The notes under the pieces are model-generated. The model saw only the letters and a program-made list of their open reading frames with translations, was not told the origin of the DNA and ran no database searches. A DNA stretch of 64,000 nt from Phyllobacteriaceae bacterium (GTDB lineage Bacteria > Pseudomonadota > Alphaproteobacteria > Rhizobiales > Rhizobiaceae): contig JADJTR010000007.1 in NCBI GenBank assembly GCA_016711085.1, positions 1 to 64,000 on the forward strand, read 5' to 3'. The first letter of the stretch is position 1. Every line of letters starts with the position of its first letter. The position numbers and the translations under genes are program-made. Of this stretch, positions 45,750-56,464 are shown one piece after another.

Positions 45750-46769
45750 TTACTTCACGCCGCTCTTGGCGGCGATCCAGTCGCGGTATTTGGCGACGCG
45801 GGTGTAGACGCCATAGGCATTGGCGAAGCCGCAGGCGGCTTCCGCGTCCTCCGGGCCGGCGCCCCAGGACACGACGCCGACCTGGCGGGCGCCGTCCGGC
45901 CCCTGCACGAACAGGGGGCCGCCGGAATCGCCGTAACACGAATCGCGGCCGCCTTCCGGAACGCCGGCGCACAGCATGTTGCCGGTCAGGGGATCGCCCA
46001 TGCCGCTGGCGAACAATTTTGTCGCCTCTTCAACCGCCTCCGGCTTGACCCGGCGGGCTTCGGCGAATTGCGAGAAGAACTTGCGCACGTCGCCGGCATA
46101 GATGTCCTTGATGCCGGTGTTGCAGGCGGCATTGGCGGTCAGGTCGATGTCGACCTGCATCAGGTCCCAGGGGAACGACATGTCTTCCATCATCCCCCAG
46201 CCGGTGACCGTCGCCTTGCCGGCCTCGGTGTCGGTCTCGACCAGTTTGACGAAAGGCCGGTCGCTCGGCTCGGCAAGCTTCAGCAGGGTGAGATCATTGT
46301 CGAAGGTTGTGCCGCCGTTGTCGTAGCCTTCGTGGACATGGATTTCCGACACCGCGATGCGCTTGCCTTCCTTCAGATTGGTGGCGCCGACGAGAATGGT
46401 GATGTCGCCGGGCGTGATTTGCGCATCGCCGTCGAACATGCAGTGCGCCGCCGTCAACACCCATTGCGGGGCGATGAGGCTGCCGCCGCAGAATTGCGAA
46501 TCGCCCTGCGATTCCGGGTCGTCATTGAGACCGGCGGTGTTCAGCAGGGCGACCTGGAAAGGAAAAGCGTCCTTCTTGGCCTGGAAGCCGCCGAAGACGC
46601 GGTCGCCTTCGCCGGCATGGGCCTTGCGCCATTCGGCGCGGGCGGCGGAGACGCGTTTCATCGGCGACTTGACGCCTTCGGTTCCGTTGCCGGCGGCGGC
46701 GGGCAGGGCGACGGCGCAGGCAAGCGTTGCCGCGAGGCCGGCGCGAACGAGTTTGGACATGGTTTTCAT
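45750..46769 (-). CDS. Exported S1 trypsin-like serine protease zymogen B
   Basis: About 339 residues from ATG 46769 (an in-frame GTG lies at 46790). Signal peptide ending PAAAG, propeptide with VSAARAEWRKAHAGEGDR, activation site R|VFGG. Triad LTAAHC, DNDLTLLKL and CYGDSGGP. Asp six residues before the Ser (RDSCYGDS) and an intact SWG predict trypsin-like Arg/Lys specificity. Cysteine spacing suits disulfides formed in the periplasm. 20 nt upstream of protease A; clearly a tandem duplicate of A and C. Confidence 0.92.
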   Translation of the reverse strand: MKTMSKLVRAGLAATLACAVALPAAAGNGTEGVKSPMKRVSAARAEWRKAHAGEGDRVFGGFQAKKDAFPFQVALLNTAGLNDDPESQGDSQFCGGSLIAPQWVLTAAHCMFDGDAQITPGDITILVGATNLKEGKRIAVSEIHVHEGYDNGGTTFDNDLTLLKLAEPSDRPFVKLVETDTEAGKATVTGWGMMEDMSFPWDLMQVDIDLTANAACNTGIKDIYAGDVRKFFSQFAEARRVKPEAVEEATKLFASGMGDPLTGNMLCAGVPEGGRDSCYGDSGGPLFVQGPDGARQVGVVSWGAGPEDAEAACGFANAYGVYTRVAKYRDWIAAKSGVK

Positions 46770-46786
46770 GGCGACGATCCCTCGGT

Positions 46787-47800
46787 TCACTTGACGCCGG
46801 TCTTGGCGACGATCCAGTCACGGTATTTGGCGACGCGCGTATAGACGGCGTAGACGTCGGCGTAGCCGCAGGCGATCTCGGCGTCCTGCGGGCCCTCGCC
46901 CCACGACACGATGCCGAGCTGGACCGGCTTGCCGCCGGCGGGATCGAACAGCGGGCCGCCCGAATCGCCGAAGCATGACGACCGCGCGCCGGTCTGGACG
47001 CCGGCGCACATCATGTTGTCGGTCAGCGGATCGGACATGACCGAGGTGATGAGATCGGCCGCCTTGACGACGGTGTCCTCGCCGACCTTCATGAAGCGGC
47101 CGTATTCGTTGAGGTAGCCGCGCAAATCCTTGGCGTAGACGGCCTTGATGCCGGTGTTGCAGGCGGCGTTGGATTGCACGTCGATTTCGGTCTGCATGAG
47201 GGAATCGGGGAAAGAACCATCCTCCATCATGCCCCAACCGATGAGCGTCGCCTTGGCGCCCTCGGCCGGATCGGCGGAGGCCAGGCCGATCGTCGGCGCG
47301 TCGACGGGTTCGGCGAGCTTGATCAGGCCGAGATCGTTGGCGAGCGTGATGTCGGAATATCCCTCGTGGGGGACAATCTCGGCGGCGGCGACACGCTTGC
47401 CTTCGGCCAGGTTGGTTGCGCCGATCAGCACGGTGACGCTCGACGCCTCGATCGTCGCGCCGTTGTCGAACAGGCAGTGACCGGCGGTCAGAACCCATTG
47501 CGGCGCGATCAGGCTGCCGCCGCAGAACTGGGCGTCGACCTGGCTGTCGGGCGTTTCGTCGAGATTGTCGGTCACCAGCAGCGCAACCTGGAACGGCCAG
47601 GCGCCCTTCTCGGCCTGGGCGCCGCCGAAGACGCGGTTGCTTTCCGCAGCCGATTTGGACCATTCGGCCCGCGCCGCGGCGACACGGCTCTTCGGCGACG
47701 TTTCCGGGCGTGGTTTCTGGTCGGCGGCGTAGGCAGGGAAAGCACAAACAAGCGCGAGCGCGGCGAGGCCGGGCAGGCGGCGGAGCGGAAGGGAATTCAA
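46787..47800 (-). CDS. Exported S1 chymotrypsin-fold serine protease zymogen C
   Basis: 337 residues from a TTG at 47800, which follows GAGGAGG and opens a signal peptide (NSLPLRRLPGLAALALV...AYA). Propeptide, then SNR|VFGGAQAEKGAWPF. Triad LTAGHC, ANDLGLIKL and FGDSGGP. The specificity residue six before the Ser is Ser (ARSSCFGDS) rather than Asp, so it should prefer hydrophobic or mixed P1 residues, unlike A and B. First gene of the leftward trio; divergent from the V8-like protease. Confidence 0.9.
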   Translation of the reverse strand: MNSLPLRRLPGLAALALVCAFPAYAADQKPRPETSPKSRVAAARAEWSKSAAESNRVFGGAQAEKGAWPFQVALLVTDNLDETPDSQVDAQFCGGSLIAPQWVLTAGHCLFDNGATIEASSVTVLIGATNLAEGKRVAAAEIVPHEGYSDITLANDLGLIKLAEPVDAPTIGLASADPAEGAKATLIGWGMMEDGSFPDSLMQTEIDVQSNAACNTGIKAVYAKDLRGYLNEYGRFMKVGEDTVVKAADLITSVMSDPLTDNMMCAGVQTGARSSCFGDSGGPLFDPAGGKPVQLGIVSWGEGPQDAEIACGYADVYAVYTRVAKYRDWIVAKTGVK

Positions 47801-48086
47801 GGGGACCTCCTCAGGTCTTGGGGGCAGCGCTGCGATGGTAGAACGAAGGTGTAGGCGAAAGAAAGGCAAAACCGTTGTCGCCCGCCGGCGGGCCGGCAAG
47901 GAACCCGAAAAAAAACGGCGGAACGGCCCAAAGGATTCCCGATTTGGCCAAACTGGCGCCCGCCGGCTCGATTCGCAAAACTATCCAGCTGAAATTGCAG
48001 GATATTTTTAGATATCGCCGTTCATCATCTGGACAAGTTTCAGGTTTTTTGTTGCTCTTGCCAACGGGGCTCTTTGGAGAATCGTC

Positions 48087-49157
48087 ATGAACAAGAGAAT
48101 GGTTGCACTACTGGCCGGCGCCGCGGTTGCGACCGCGCTTTCCGCCGGCGTCGCGAATGCCCAGGTTTCGCCCGGCAATCCGGGCAAGGAAGCCGAGGCA
48201 TCGCGCGATCTGGCGCTCGGCGCGGATCTCGCCAAGCGCAAGGTTACGCCGATCGCGCCCGTCAAGGTCGACGAGGCGAACCGCGATCTCGGCATGCCCG
48301 ACGAGGGCGCGATGGTTGACGGCTTCACCACGATTTCGCGTTCCTTCGGCGACGGCAAGGAAACCAAGACGCCGGCTTCGGAAGAAATGCGCGGCTTGAT
48401 CAAGGACTCGCTGAAACCCGGCGAGGGCGATGCGCCGTCGGGCGTCAAGGATGAGGAAGGCATTGATCCGAACCGCCAGGTCTTCGGCGACGACGACCGG
48501 GTGCAGATTTCCGAAACGTCGAAATTCCCGTTCCGCGTCATCGGGCAATTGTGGACCAAGGTCGACGACGAGAACTGGGGCTCCTGCTCGGCAACGCTGA
48601 TCGGGCCAAGCACGATCATCACCGCGGCGCACTGCATCTACAGCCACGACCATGGCGGCTGGGGTCAGGCGGCGGAGTTCTATCCCGGTCTCGACGGCGA
48701 GAACGCGCCGTTCGGCGTCGCCAACGTCACCAACGCCAACATCCTCGAAGGCTTCGTCAGCCAGTACAAGGACAACTACGGTTCGGTGGTGGCCTATGAT
48801 CTGGCGGTGCTGGAACTCGACGCCAAGACCGGCGACGAACTCGGCTGGATGAGCTTCGGCTCCTTCGCGAAGCCTGCCGGCTTCACCGCCAATATCGTCG
48901 GCTATCCCGGCGACAAGCCGGCCTCGACGATGTGGCGCGCCTCCTGCGACGTCAACGAGCAGGATTTCAACGAGACCAATTTCGCCTATCTGTGCGACAC
49001 CTATCCGGGTTCGTCCGGCTCGTCCGTGTATCTCTACAACAAGGACAAGAAGGAACGCGTCATCCTTGGCGTCAACATCGCCGAGAACCCGCAATTCAAC
49101 CTCGCCACGCGCCTGAACGCGGCCTATTTCAAATGGGTCCAGGATCTGGCGAAATGA
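48087..49157 (+). CDS. Exported V8/GluC-like serine protease with long propeptide
   Basis: 356 residues from ATG 48087 (GGAG at a good distance). Signal peptide ending GVANA, a charged propeptide of about 110 residues, then the protease domain from about KFPFRVIGQL. Triad: ITAAHCIYSHD, AYDLAVLELD and TYPGSSGSSVY (G-x-S-G variant as in glutamyl endopeptidases). Distinct from the trio A-C and from HtrA, since it has no PDZ domain. Rho-independent terminator follows. Confidence 0.88.
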   Translation: MNKRMVALLAGAAVATALSAGVANAQVSPGNPGKEAEASRDLALGADLAKRKVTPIAPVKVDEANRDLGMPDEGAMVDGFTTISRSFGDGKETKTPASEEMRGLIKDSLKPGEGDAPSGVKDEEGIDPNRQVFGDDDRVQISETSKFPFRVIGQLWTKVDDENWGSCSATLIGPSTIITAAHCIYSHDHGGWGQAAEFYPGLDGENAPFGVANVTNANILEGFVSQYKDNYGSVVAYDLAVLELDAKTGDELGWMSFGSFAKPAGFTANIVGYPGDKPASTMWRASCDVNEQDFNETNFAYLCDTYPGSSGSSVYLYNKDKKERVILGVNIAENPQFNLATRLNAAYFKWVQDLAK

Positions 49158-49181
49158 TCGCCTGAAGCCGGGGCTTCGACC

Positions 49182-49209
49182 AAACGGCGGCGCGCGAGCG
49201 TCGCCGTTT
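49182..49209 (+). terminator. Rho-independent terminator after the V8-like protease gene
   Basis: AAACGGCG (49182-49189) pairs with CGCCGTTT (49202-49209) and ends in a short run of T. It lies 25 nt after the stop codon. Confidence 0.7.
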
Positions 49210-49294
49210 TCGCATCAGACCGAAATGATTCCCATTGCACGGCGAATGCGACCGGGTTTAGCCTCGCCTCATCCACTCGCCCCCGGGGATGGTC

Positions 49295-51078
49295 ATGAAA
49301 AAACAAGTGTATGGGTTCGTCCTTCTGGTCGGCGCGGCCTTCGCGCCGAACGCCGTGCTGGCCGATGCGCCGTTCGCCGCCGAGCGCGTCCAGATGTTTT
49401 TCGATCCCGTCAGCGGTGAAGCGGTGCGCCATTCGGTGCGCGTGATCGACCTGGAACCGGCGCTGAAGCGCGACTTCCTGTGGACTCCCGACAAGGCCGG
49501 GGTGAGCGGTTTGCGCCCGGACGGGCTGGTCGAGGGGCGCGGCACCCTGACCTGGCGGGCCGGCGGCGCGGCGGACTATGATTCCTCCGCCGTGCTGTCG
49601 ACCTATGTCGGCGAGATGCGCGGCGGACTGCCTGAAGGCAGGGGTGCGCTGCGCCTGCGGACGGGTGAGCGTTTCGAGGGCGATTTTGTCGCCGGAAAAC
49701 TGCATGGCCGGGGCATGCGCGCCTTTGTCAATGGCGACCGCTACGAGGGCGAATTCCGCGATGGCGTCGCCCACGGCCATGGCCGGCTCGCCAGCGCCAG
49801 CGGGGCGATTCACCAGGGCGAATTCCGCAATGGCGCGCCGCATGGCAAGGGGCGTTACGTCGCCGCCGACGGCTCCGCCCATGACAGCGAATGGACAGCG
49901 GGCAGGGAAAGCGACCCGCGCACCAATGTGAAGCTCGCGGCGGGCAATGTCGGCGGCCTGGTCCGGGCTCAGGAGGCGACCGGCGGCGACGCGGCGAAGA
50001 TGGACATCGGCTTCGCCATCGACGCGCGGCTGAACGAGGAAGCCGGCATGAAATACCAGCATCTGGCGCGCGACGAGGACATCGCCATCTACCCGGTCGA
50101 GCAGGAAATCAACGATTCCTGGGCCGGCACGCGCGAGATCGTCGGCGGGACCTGGCCATTCGACATGGTCGATTGGGTCGATGCGCCGGCTTTCGTCGAA
50201 ATGGGGCTGGCGTCGAAAGACAGCGGCAAGGTGAAGATCGATTCCCTCGACCTGCAGGTGACCACCTCGGAGGCGGTGCTCAAGCCGTTCCTGGCGCTGG
50301 AAGCCCATCGCGGCTGCGTCGGTTTCCGTCCCACTTTCAACTTCGTCAATTTCGGCTGGGGCGAGGCGCGCGACGCCAAGCTGACGATCGCTTTCGCCAA
50401 TGAGGACGGCTCGACCAAGACGCGGGAATACACGTCGGCGCTGGGCACTTTCGACGAAGGCATCGACGTGTCGCTGCGCGATGTGCTCAAGGAGGCCGGC
50501 GTCGATGTCGACGCGCTGGAGACAACACGGTTCCCCTGTCCTTCGGCCGATGATTTGCCGGCGTGCAAACAAGACGCGATGAACAAGGTGGGCTTCGGAG
50601 AGGTGGCGCAGACGGTGTTCGGCGAAGATCGCCTGACCACCACGGCCATGGGCAAGATCGACTATTCCTGGGTCGATTCCAACGGGCAAACCTGGCCGCA
50701 AAGCGAACCGTTCAAGGTCGACATCAACCTTGCCCGCATCGAGTATCCGGCCGAACTGGCGGAGTGCGGCGATGGTTTCCCCGGTTCGCCGGAAGCGCTG
50801 CGCTACATCGATGTCGATCTGCCGCTCGGCAAGAAGGATTATACGGTGTCGATCCCGGTGCGCGGCAACAAGAACATCAAGGACTATACGGCGCGGCTGA
50901 AAATGCATGCCGAGCGCACCTCGTACCATTCGCTGCGCGGCGTGGCGAAATTCGCCGACGGCTCGGTGCTGCAATCGAAGCCGGTGAGTTTCTATTTCTT
51001 CGCCCGCGCGAAACCAAATTCACCTCGCAGGCGACGCCGGCGGCCTGCTACCTGTCGCCCGACGACAACTCGTGCTGA
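49295..51078 (+). CDS. Exported MORN-repeat protein (frameshifted at the C-terminus)
   Basis: About 594 residues from ATG 49295 with signal peptide KKQVYGFVLLVGAAFAP...LA. Residues about 65-200 hold four MORN-like repeats (EGRGTLTW, GRGALRLRTGERFEGDF, GRGMRAFVNGDRYEGEF, GHGRL...IHQGEF, GKGRYVA). The remaining 390 residues are a mostly beta, Cys-containing region I do not recognise. At about 51005 one base is missing; the true end is ETKFTSQATPAACYLSPDDN plus SC. MORN repeats usually bind lipid or protein. Bacterial MORN proteins are sometimes fused to caspase or protease domains, as I recall, which fits this neighbourhood. Confidence 0.75.
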
Positions 51079-51081
51079 CGA

Positions 51082-52765
51082 TCAGCGCGCCGCCGCCCCG
51101 GCGAGATCGAAAAGATTGGGTATGGGCAGGAGCCGGGCGTAGAGCGTGCCTTGCGCGTAGCTCGTGACCTCGAGCAGCGCGCCCGATGGTTTGTCGCCCG
51201 ACTGGTCGAACAGGAAATTGCCGAGCGTGTGGACGACGAGCGCATCGCCGCCGGCCAGCGCCGTCATCGATCCCGCCGCGACATGCGGATGGGCGCCGAC
51301 GATCAGCGCCGCGCCGCGTTTGCGCATCTCGTCGGCGAGAAACCCTTCGCGCCGCGACGGGGCGTCGATCCACTCGCGACCCCAATGGACGAAAGCGACA
51401 ACGGGTTTCGTCGCATCGGCCGTCGCCAGCCGGTCCAGCAACGCCGGCGTCAACAAATCGATCTGAATGGCGGCGTTGGAATCGAGATCGGTCAGGCCGG
51501 CCACGGTGATGTCGCCGAGATCGAGCGCTTCGCCCTGACCGAAGCGGGCGATGCCCGCCCGGTCGAGCGCCGCTTTGGTTTCGGCGACGCCGCTCGCGCC
51601 GAGATCGGTGACGTGATTATTGGCCATGCCGACGGCGATCGCGTTCAGGCGCTTCAGCCACGGCAGGGCCAACGCCTTCCGGCATCGCCAGCGTCAGGTG
51701 GTCGATTCCGGCCGGGACATCGGGCAGGATGACGCCTTCGAGATTGACGATCAACGGCCGGCCGAGCGTCATGGCGCGCACAGCGGCCTCGACCATCTCG
51801 CCCGGCCGCTCGCCGGCGATGAGACCGGTCATGGCGCGGCCGAAAAACGTATCGCCGGCGAAATAGCGCGTCGTCGTTCCAGGAAAGTCCGGCGCCGGCG
51901 TCGCGCCTGTCGCGGGGATGAAGGCGGCAACGACATAGGAGGTCGTCTCCGCCGCCGGCTTGTCGACATATTGCTGGGCGTTTTCGTTGGCGAGCACGAG
52001 CGGTCGCGCGCCATGCACCGCGTCTTGCAGCTTCATCTGGACATAGAGCGCGCCGAGCGAATCGACGTGGTCGGGCTGGACCAGTTTGGCCAGCGCATCG
52101 AAATCCCGCGCGGCGAGAATGTTCAGAGTCTGCTGATCGCGCCGCCGCGCCTCGTGATGCGGCAGATAATGCGAGAAGTCGGTCGATTCGAGCACCAGCG
52201 TTTCGGCGTCGACGATGCCGGCGAGGAGGTCGGCCATGGCGTCCCAATCGGACCGCGTCGACTTGATCGACACGGCGACCGGAATGATCGGCACGCCGGG
52301 GAAATGACGGACGACGAAGGGCAGCATGGCCTGCAAGCCATGATCCTTGGCGAACAGGCAGGACGGCCGGGCGAGGTTGCCGGCGGCAAGCAGCTTCTCC
52401 GCCGCCGCCACATCCGTGGCCACGCGGCCGAACAGCGTGTCGAAGCCGCGCGTCGATGTCGCGAACGGTTTTTGCGACCCGCGGAAATGATCGGGAAACA
52501 GGATGACGATGCGGCGGTATTCTCCCGCCGAGGCGAATTTGAAGCCGCGCGCCACCAGATGGTCGGCCAGCAGATGGTGCGGCGCGATCAGGCCGCTCAA
52601 GCGTCGCGGCGATGGCGTGACGTTGTCGGCCTTGGCCAGGGCGCGTTCGAACAGGGCGGCGTCGGTGTAGAAGCGCGGGAAATCCGGCCCCGGCCCGGCG
52701 CACTCGTCGGCGCGCGCCGCGGCGGTCAGGACAAGGGCGAAGGCCAGGGCGGCAAACGCCCTCAC
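51082..52765 (-). CDS. Exported Memo-like / CapA-like two-domain protein (frameshifted)
   Basis: GTG 52765 opens a signal peptide (VRAFAALAFALVLTAAARA). Residues about 25-300 resemble Memo/AmmeMemoRadiSam protein B: LSGLIAPHHLLADHL, VILFPDHFRG, LESTDFSHYLPHHEARRRD, DSLGALYVQ. A CapA-type (metallophosphatase-like) domain follows: YFAGDTFFGRAM, LIVNLEGVI, and after a one-base shift near 51666, GMANNHVTDLGASGV, FVHWGREW and VGAHPHVAAG. The fusion and its export are unusual, because Memo is normally cytosolic. It overlaps the caspase gene upstream (GTGA). Confidence 0.72.
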
Positions 52766-55700
52766 TGCGCCGCCATGAGGAAATTGTCGGTCTCGGCGAA
52801 ATACCAGCGCGGGGCCTGGCGCTCGGCGGGGAGCCGGCGCACTTCCTTGTCGATCCACGAGGCCAGCGGCAGGATGCGTACGCCGTCGCCGAACAGATTG
52901 GCCTTGCCCTTCAGGCCTTCGAGCAGGGCGTAGGTGAAGACGCCATGGCCGAGTTCTTCCTGTTCGGCGGCCGTGTTGTTGGCGTCGGTGGCGGAGAAGA
53001 CGAAGATGCGCGAATCCATCGCATCCTTCTCCAGCCGGGCGTTGAAGGCGTTGGCGGCGTGGCAGGTGTCGACCATCATGATGCGGCGGCCCTCGGCGTC
53101 CTCCAGCGCGTTCTGGATATCGTCCCATTGCACCAGCGACGACCGTTGCCATTTCTCGGCGTCGCGTTTGCGCCCGTCGGAGGGGATGTAATAATAATCC
53201 TCGTCGACATTGACGCCATGGCCGGCGAGAAACACGATCGTCGTGTCGTCCGGACCCGGCTTTTCGAGGAAATCGGCGATCTCGTCGGTAATCGTCTCGG
53301 CCTCCGGTTCGCGCACGCCATCCTTGCCGGCAAGCTTGTCGACCGCCGCGGCCAGTTCGGGGTTTTCGTCGAGCGCTTCGCGATTGACGAAGATGCGCGA
53401 TTCGATGCGCGTGTAGAGCGGCGCGGTTTTCTCGGCCACGGTGGCGAGGAACGCGGCGGCGTCGTCGACAGGATAGCGCAGATCGCAGGGGCGACCGCCG
53501 CAGGCGTCGGGCAGCAGCGGATAATCCTCTGCCCCGACGACCAGCACATAGAGCGCGCCGGTCTTGACCTCGGTCGCCTTTTTCTTGCCGAGCGCCACGA
53601 CCGAGCGCTCGGCGATGTAGCCGAACTCGTTGAGACCGGTGATGCGGATGTCGTTTTCGCCCTCGTTGACGGGAATTTCGAACACCACGGTCGAACCGTC
53701 GCCGGTCGCCGAACGGGCCGGCGTGATGCGGCGATCGTTGGCCAGCACCTGGAAATCGGCCGGCGCCTCGGCCGGATCGCCGGTAAGCGTCACCTCGACG
53801 GCGACCAAGCCCCTGGCGTCGTCGGGCTGGTTGGCGGCGAGCCTGACGGCGAATTCCGGCGGCTTGCGCATCAGCAGCTTCTGCAATTCGGTGTCGTCGC
53901 CGCGCAGATCCTTCACCGCCTGTTTGGCGCTTTTCAGGATGATGGCCCGGCGGATGATTTCCGGGCTGTTGAGATAGGTCTTCAATTGCCGCGCCTTGAC
54001 GAAGCGGCTTTCCTTGTCCGGCCCGTCATTGACGCGCCAGCCGAAGAAATTGTCGCCTTCCGGCGAGGAATAATAATAGCCCTGCGGCGTCCACAGGATC
54101 CATTCCTTGCCGGCGAAGAAGCCGTTGACGATCAATTCGCCGGTTTCGACATTCCACAGGGCCAGCGTTTGGTCGGCTGAGGCAGTCAGCAGCAGGCCGG
54201 CCTTGGCGGCTTCGGCGATCGCCTCGATCTGGCCGGCATGGCCGCCGCGCAATTCGCGCACCAGATCGCCGGTCTGGCGATCATGGACGAACAGCACGCC
54301 GTCATTGCCGCCGGTGACCATCAGCTTGCCGCCGGCGAGAAAAGAGAAGGCCGAGTGCAGATAGCCGGTGGTCGCGTCCTTTGGCACGGACGCGGCCGGC
54401 GCGCCGGCCTTGACCGTCTCGAGAATGGCCCAATCGAGGTCGTCGTCGCCGCCCTTTTTGCCGGCAAAAGACCAATCGCCGTCGCTCAGGGCGGCGCGCA
54501 GGAAGCCGTCAGCTGATTTGAGCGTCTCCGGATGCTCCATGTTGCGATCGACAGTCGGCAGTTTGAGGCGGAATTCGAGCGGCCCGAATGTTTCCGGGCA
54601 CAGCGTTTCAGCCGGACAGGCGTCGGCCGTGCCCCAGGCGATGTCGGCGCCGCGCGCGTCGATGCCGGCGGCGGTCATCGGCGCGCCGCGCCCGGCCATG
54701 ACCGCCTTGCGTTCGGCGGTCGACGGGTCCCAGAGATGGATTTCGTGACGCGCGCCGCCCGAGGTGGCGACGAGGGCGCCGTCGGGCGTGGCGGCGGCGG
54801 CGGCGACCGAACCGTCATGGCCCTTGTATTCGCCGGTTTTCGCGCCGCTCGCCGGGTCGAAGACGACGACGCCGTGCTTGTCGGCGCAGCCATAGCCGCA
54901 GGTCGCCACCAGCGCCGCGCCGCCCTTGGCGAAGGTCAGCGCGCCGATGACGAAAGGCTGCGCCTCGAAGGCCCTGACGAGCGCGCCGTCGGCGGCGCTC
55001 CACACCCGCACCACGCCCAGATCGTCGCCGGTGGCGAAGTTCTTGCCGTCCGGCGAGACCGCGAGCGCGCGGTGCGCCGCCTCGGTCAGGTCGTCGGCCC
55101 GCGGCATGGCGACGGGTTCGCCGGAGGCAATGTCGAACAGGCGGACGCCGTTGTCGGTGGTGGCGGCGGCGATGCGATCCCCGCCGACGAATTCGACACG
55201 GGCGACATGGATCGAATCGCCGTCGAACTCGCTCCTTTGCGTCCAGCTTCCATCGCTGCCTCTTTCCCACAGGCGGACGAAGCCGTCCTGGCCACCGCCG
55301 GCCAGCCATTTGCCGTCGGGCGAAAAATCGACATCGTAAACGGGCAGCTGAAATCCTTTCAGAACCGAAACGATCTTTCCCGAGCGGGCATCGAACAGGC
55401 GGATATCGCCATAGGGGCCGCCCTTCAGATCGTCCGGTCCGAACCAGCCGCCTGCGGCGACGGTCGAAACCGTCGGGCGAAATGGCGACACCAAACACCT
55501 TTCCGGCCTGGCCATCCTCGCGAAAGCCGCGCAGCGTCCTGACGCTGACGCCGGCCTGCCAATCCCACAGGCGGATGGACTTGTCGTCCGAGGCCGTGAC
55601 CAGCCATTTGCCGTCGGCTGAAAATTCCATGTCCTTGATGAAGGCGCGATGGCCGCCGGTGTCGAGTTCGAGGAAAAACGACAGCGGTTCCGCGGCGGCG

Positions 55701-55798
55701 ACCGGGACCGCCAGCGCGGCCGAGATGAGCGCGGAAAAGGCGACTCGCCTCAGCGGACGAATATGGCGGGGGGCGGCGCCTGCGGGCATGGCGATCAC
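52762..55798 (-). CDS. Exported WD40-repeat caspase-fold (C14) protein (frameshifted near the N-terminus)
   Basis: About 1010 residues from GTG 55798 with a signal peptide (VAFSALISAALAVPVAAA). WD40 blades start at HRAFIKDMEFSADGKWLVTA and recur (SPDGKWLAGGGQDGFVRLW, TADGLLLTASADQTLALW-like). A linker of about 200 residues precedes the C-terminal caspase domain. Its catalytic His is in FLAGHGVNVD and its Cys in MMVDTCHAANAF. One base is missing at about 55470 (SPDG / VSTVAAGGW). The gene overlaps both neighbours by 4 nt. A periplasmic WD40-caspase is unusual, since most bacterial examples that I know are cytosolic. Confidence 0.85.
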
Positions 55799-56464
55799 GG
55801 TCCGGCGTTGACGTAGGTCTCGATGGCGAGGCCGTAGGAGGGCTGTCCGCGCTGGCGCTCGGCTTCGATGTGGCCGGAGAAATAACGCCAGAACGACACG
55901 GTGAAATCGCGGAAGAATTCGTCGGCCACCGGCTTTGAGCAGAGGTTGCCGTTGACGCAGGTCGAGAGGCGATTGAGGAAATAGACGATGCGGTCGAAAT
56001 GGCCGGTGAATTCGGCCAAAGGCGCGGTCCCGCCGCCCTCGGTCAGCGCCTCCGCGCCGAGGCGGGCCTGAAAGATGGCGACCTCGCGGTCGGTGGCGTT
56101 CCTGGCGACGAGCTCGCCGTATTTTTCGTTGAGCCCGGCAAGGCGGTCGCGCAATGCCCGCTGCGCCTGCTGGTATTCATCGCGTCTCCCAGGTCTCGAC
56201 CAGGTCGAGGCTGCGGCCGATGCGGGTTTCGTCGCGGGCGACAAGATACTGGTAGGCGGAAAAGACAGCGCCGAGCAGCAGCGCGACGCGCAGGGCGAGA
56301 TCGACCCAGCCATGCAGGATGGAGCGTGTGTCCTGCTCGCGCTCCTCGGGACCGTCATCGGCTTCGTTGGTTTCGTTTTCTTCCGTGTTGAGCAAGCGCA
56401 ACCCGCCTTTCGGCAATGCCGATTCGATGATGTCCGGTTCGGGGTTCCTGGTGTTCCCGCTCAT
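55795..56464 (-). CDS. Single-pass membrane protein of unknown function (frameshifted)
   Basis: About 223 residues from ATG 56464 (MSGNTRNPEPDIIESALPKG), which overlaps the stop of the Cys-rich gene. An acidic cytosolic N-terminus (NTEENETNEADDGPEEREQD) leads to one transmembrane helix (LALRVALLLGAVFSAYQYLV). After one missing base at about 56185 a helical C-terminal part follows (DEYQQAQRALRDRLAGLNEK, CVNGNLCSKP, FFRDFTVSFWRYF). No family recognised. Its coupling to the caspase genes suggests an anchor or accessory role. Confidence 0.6.
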
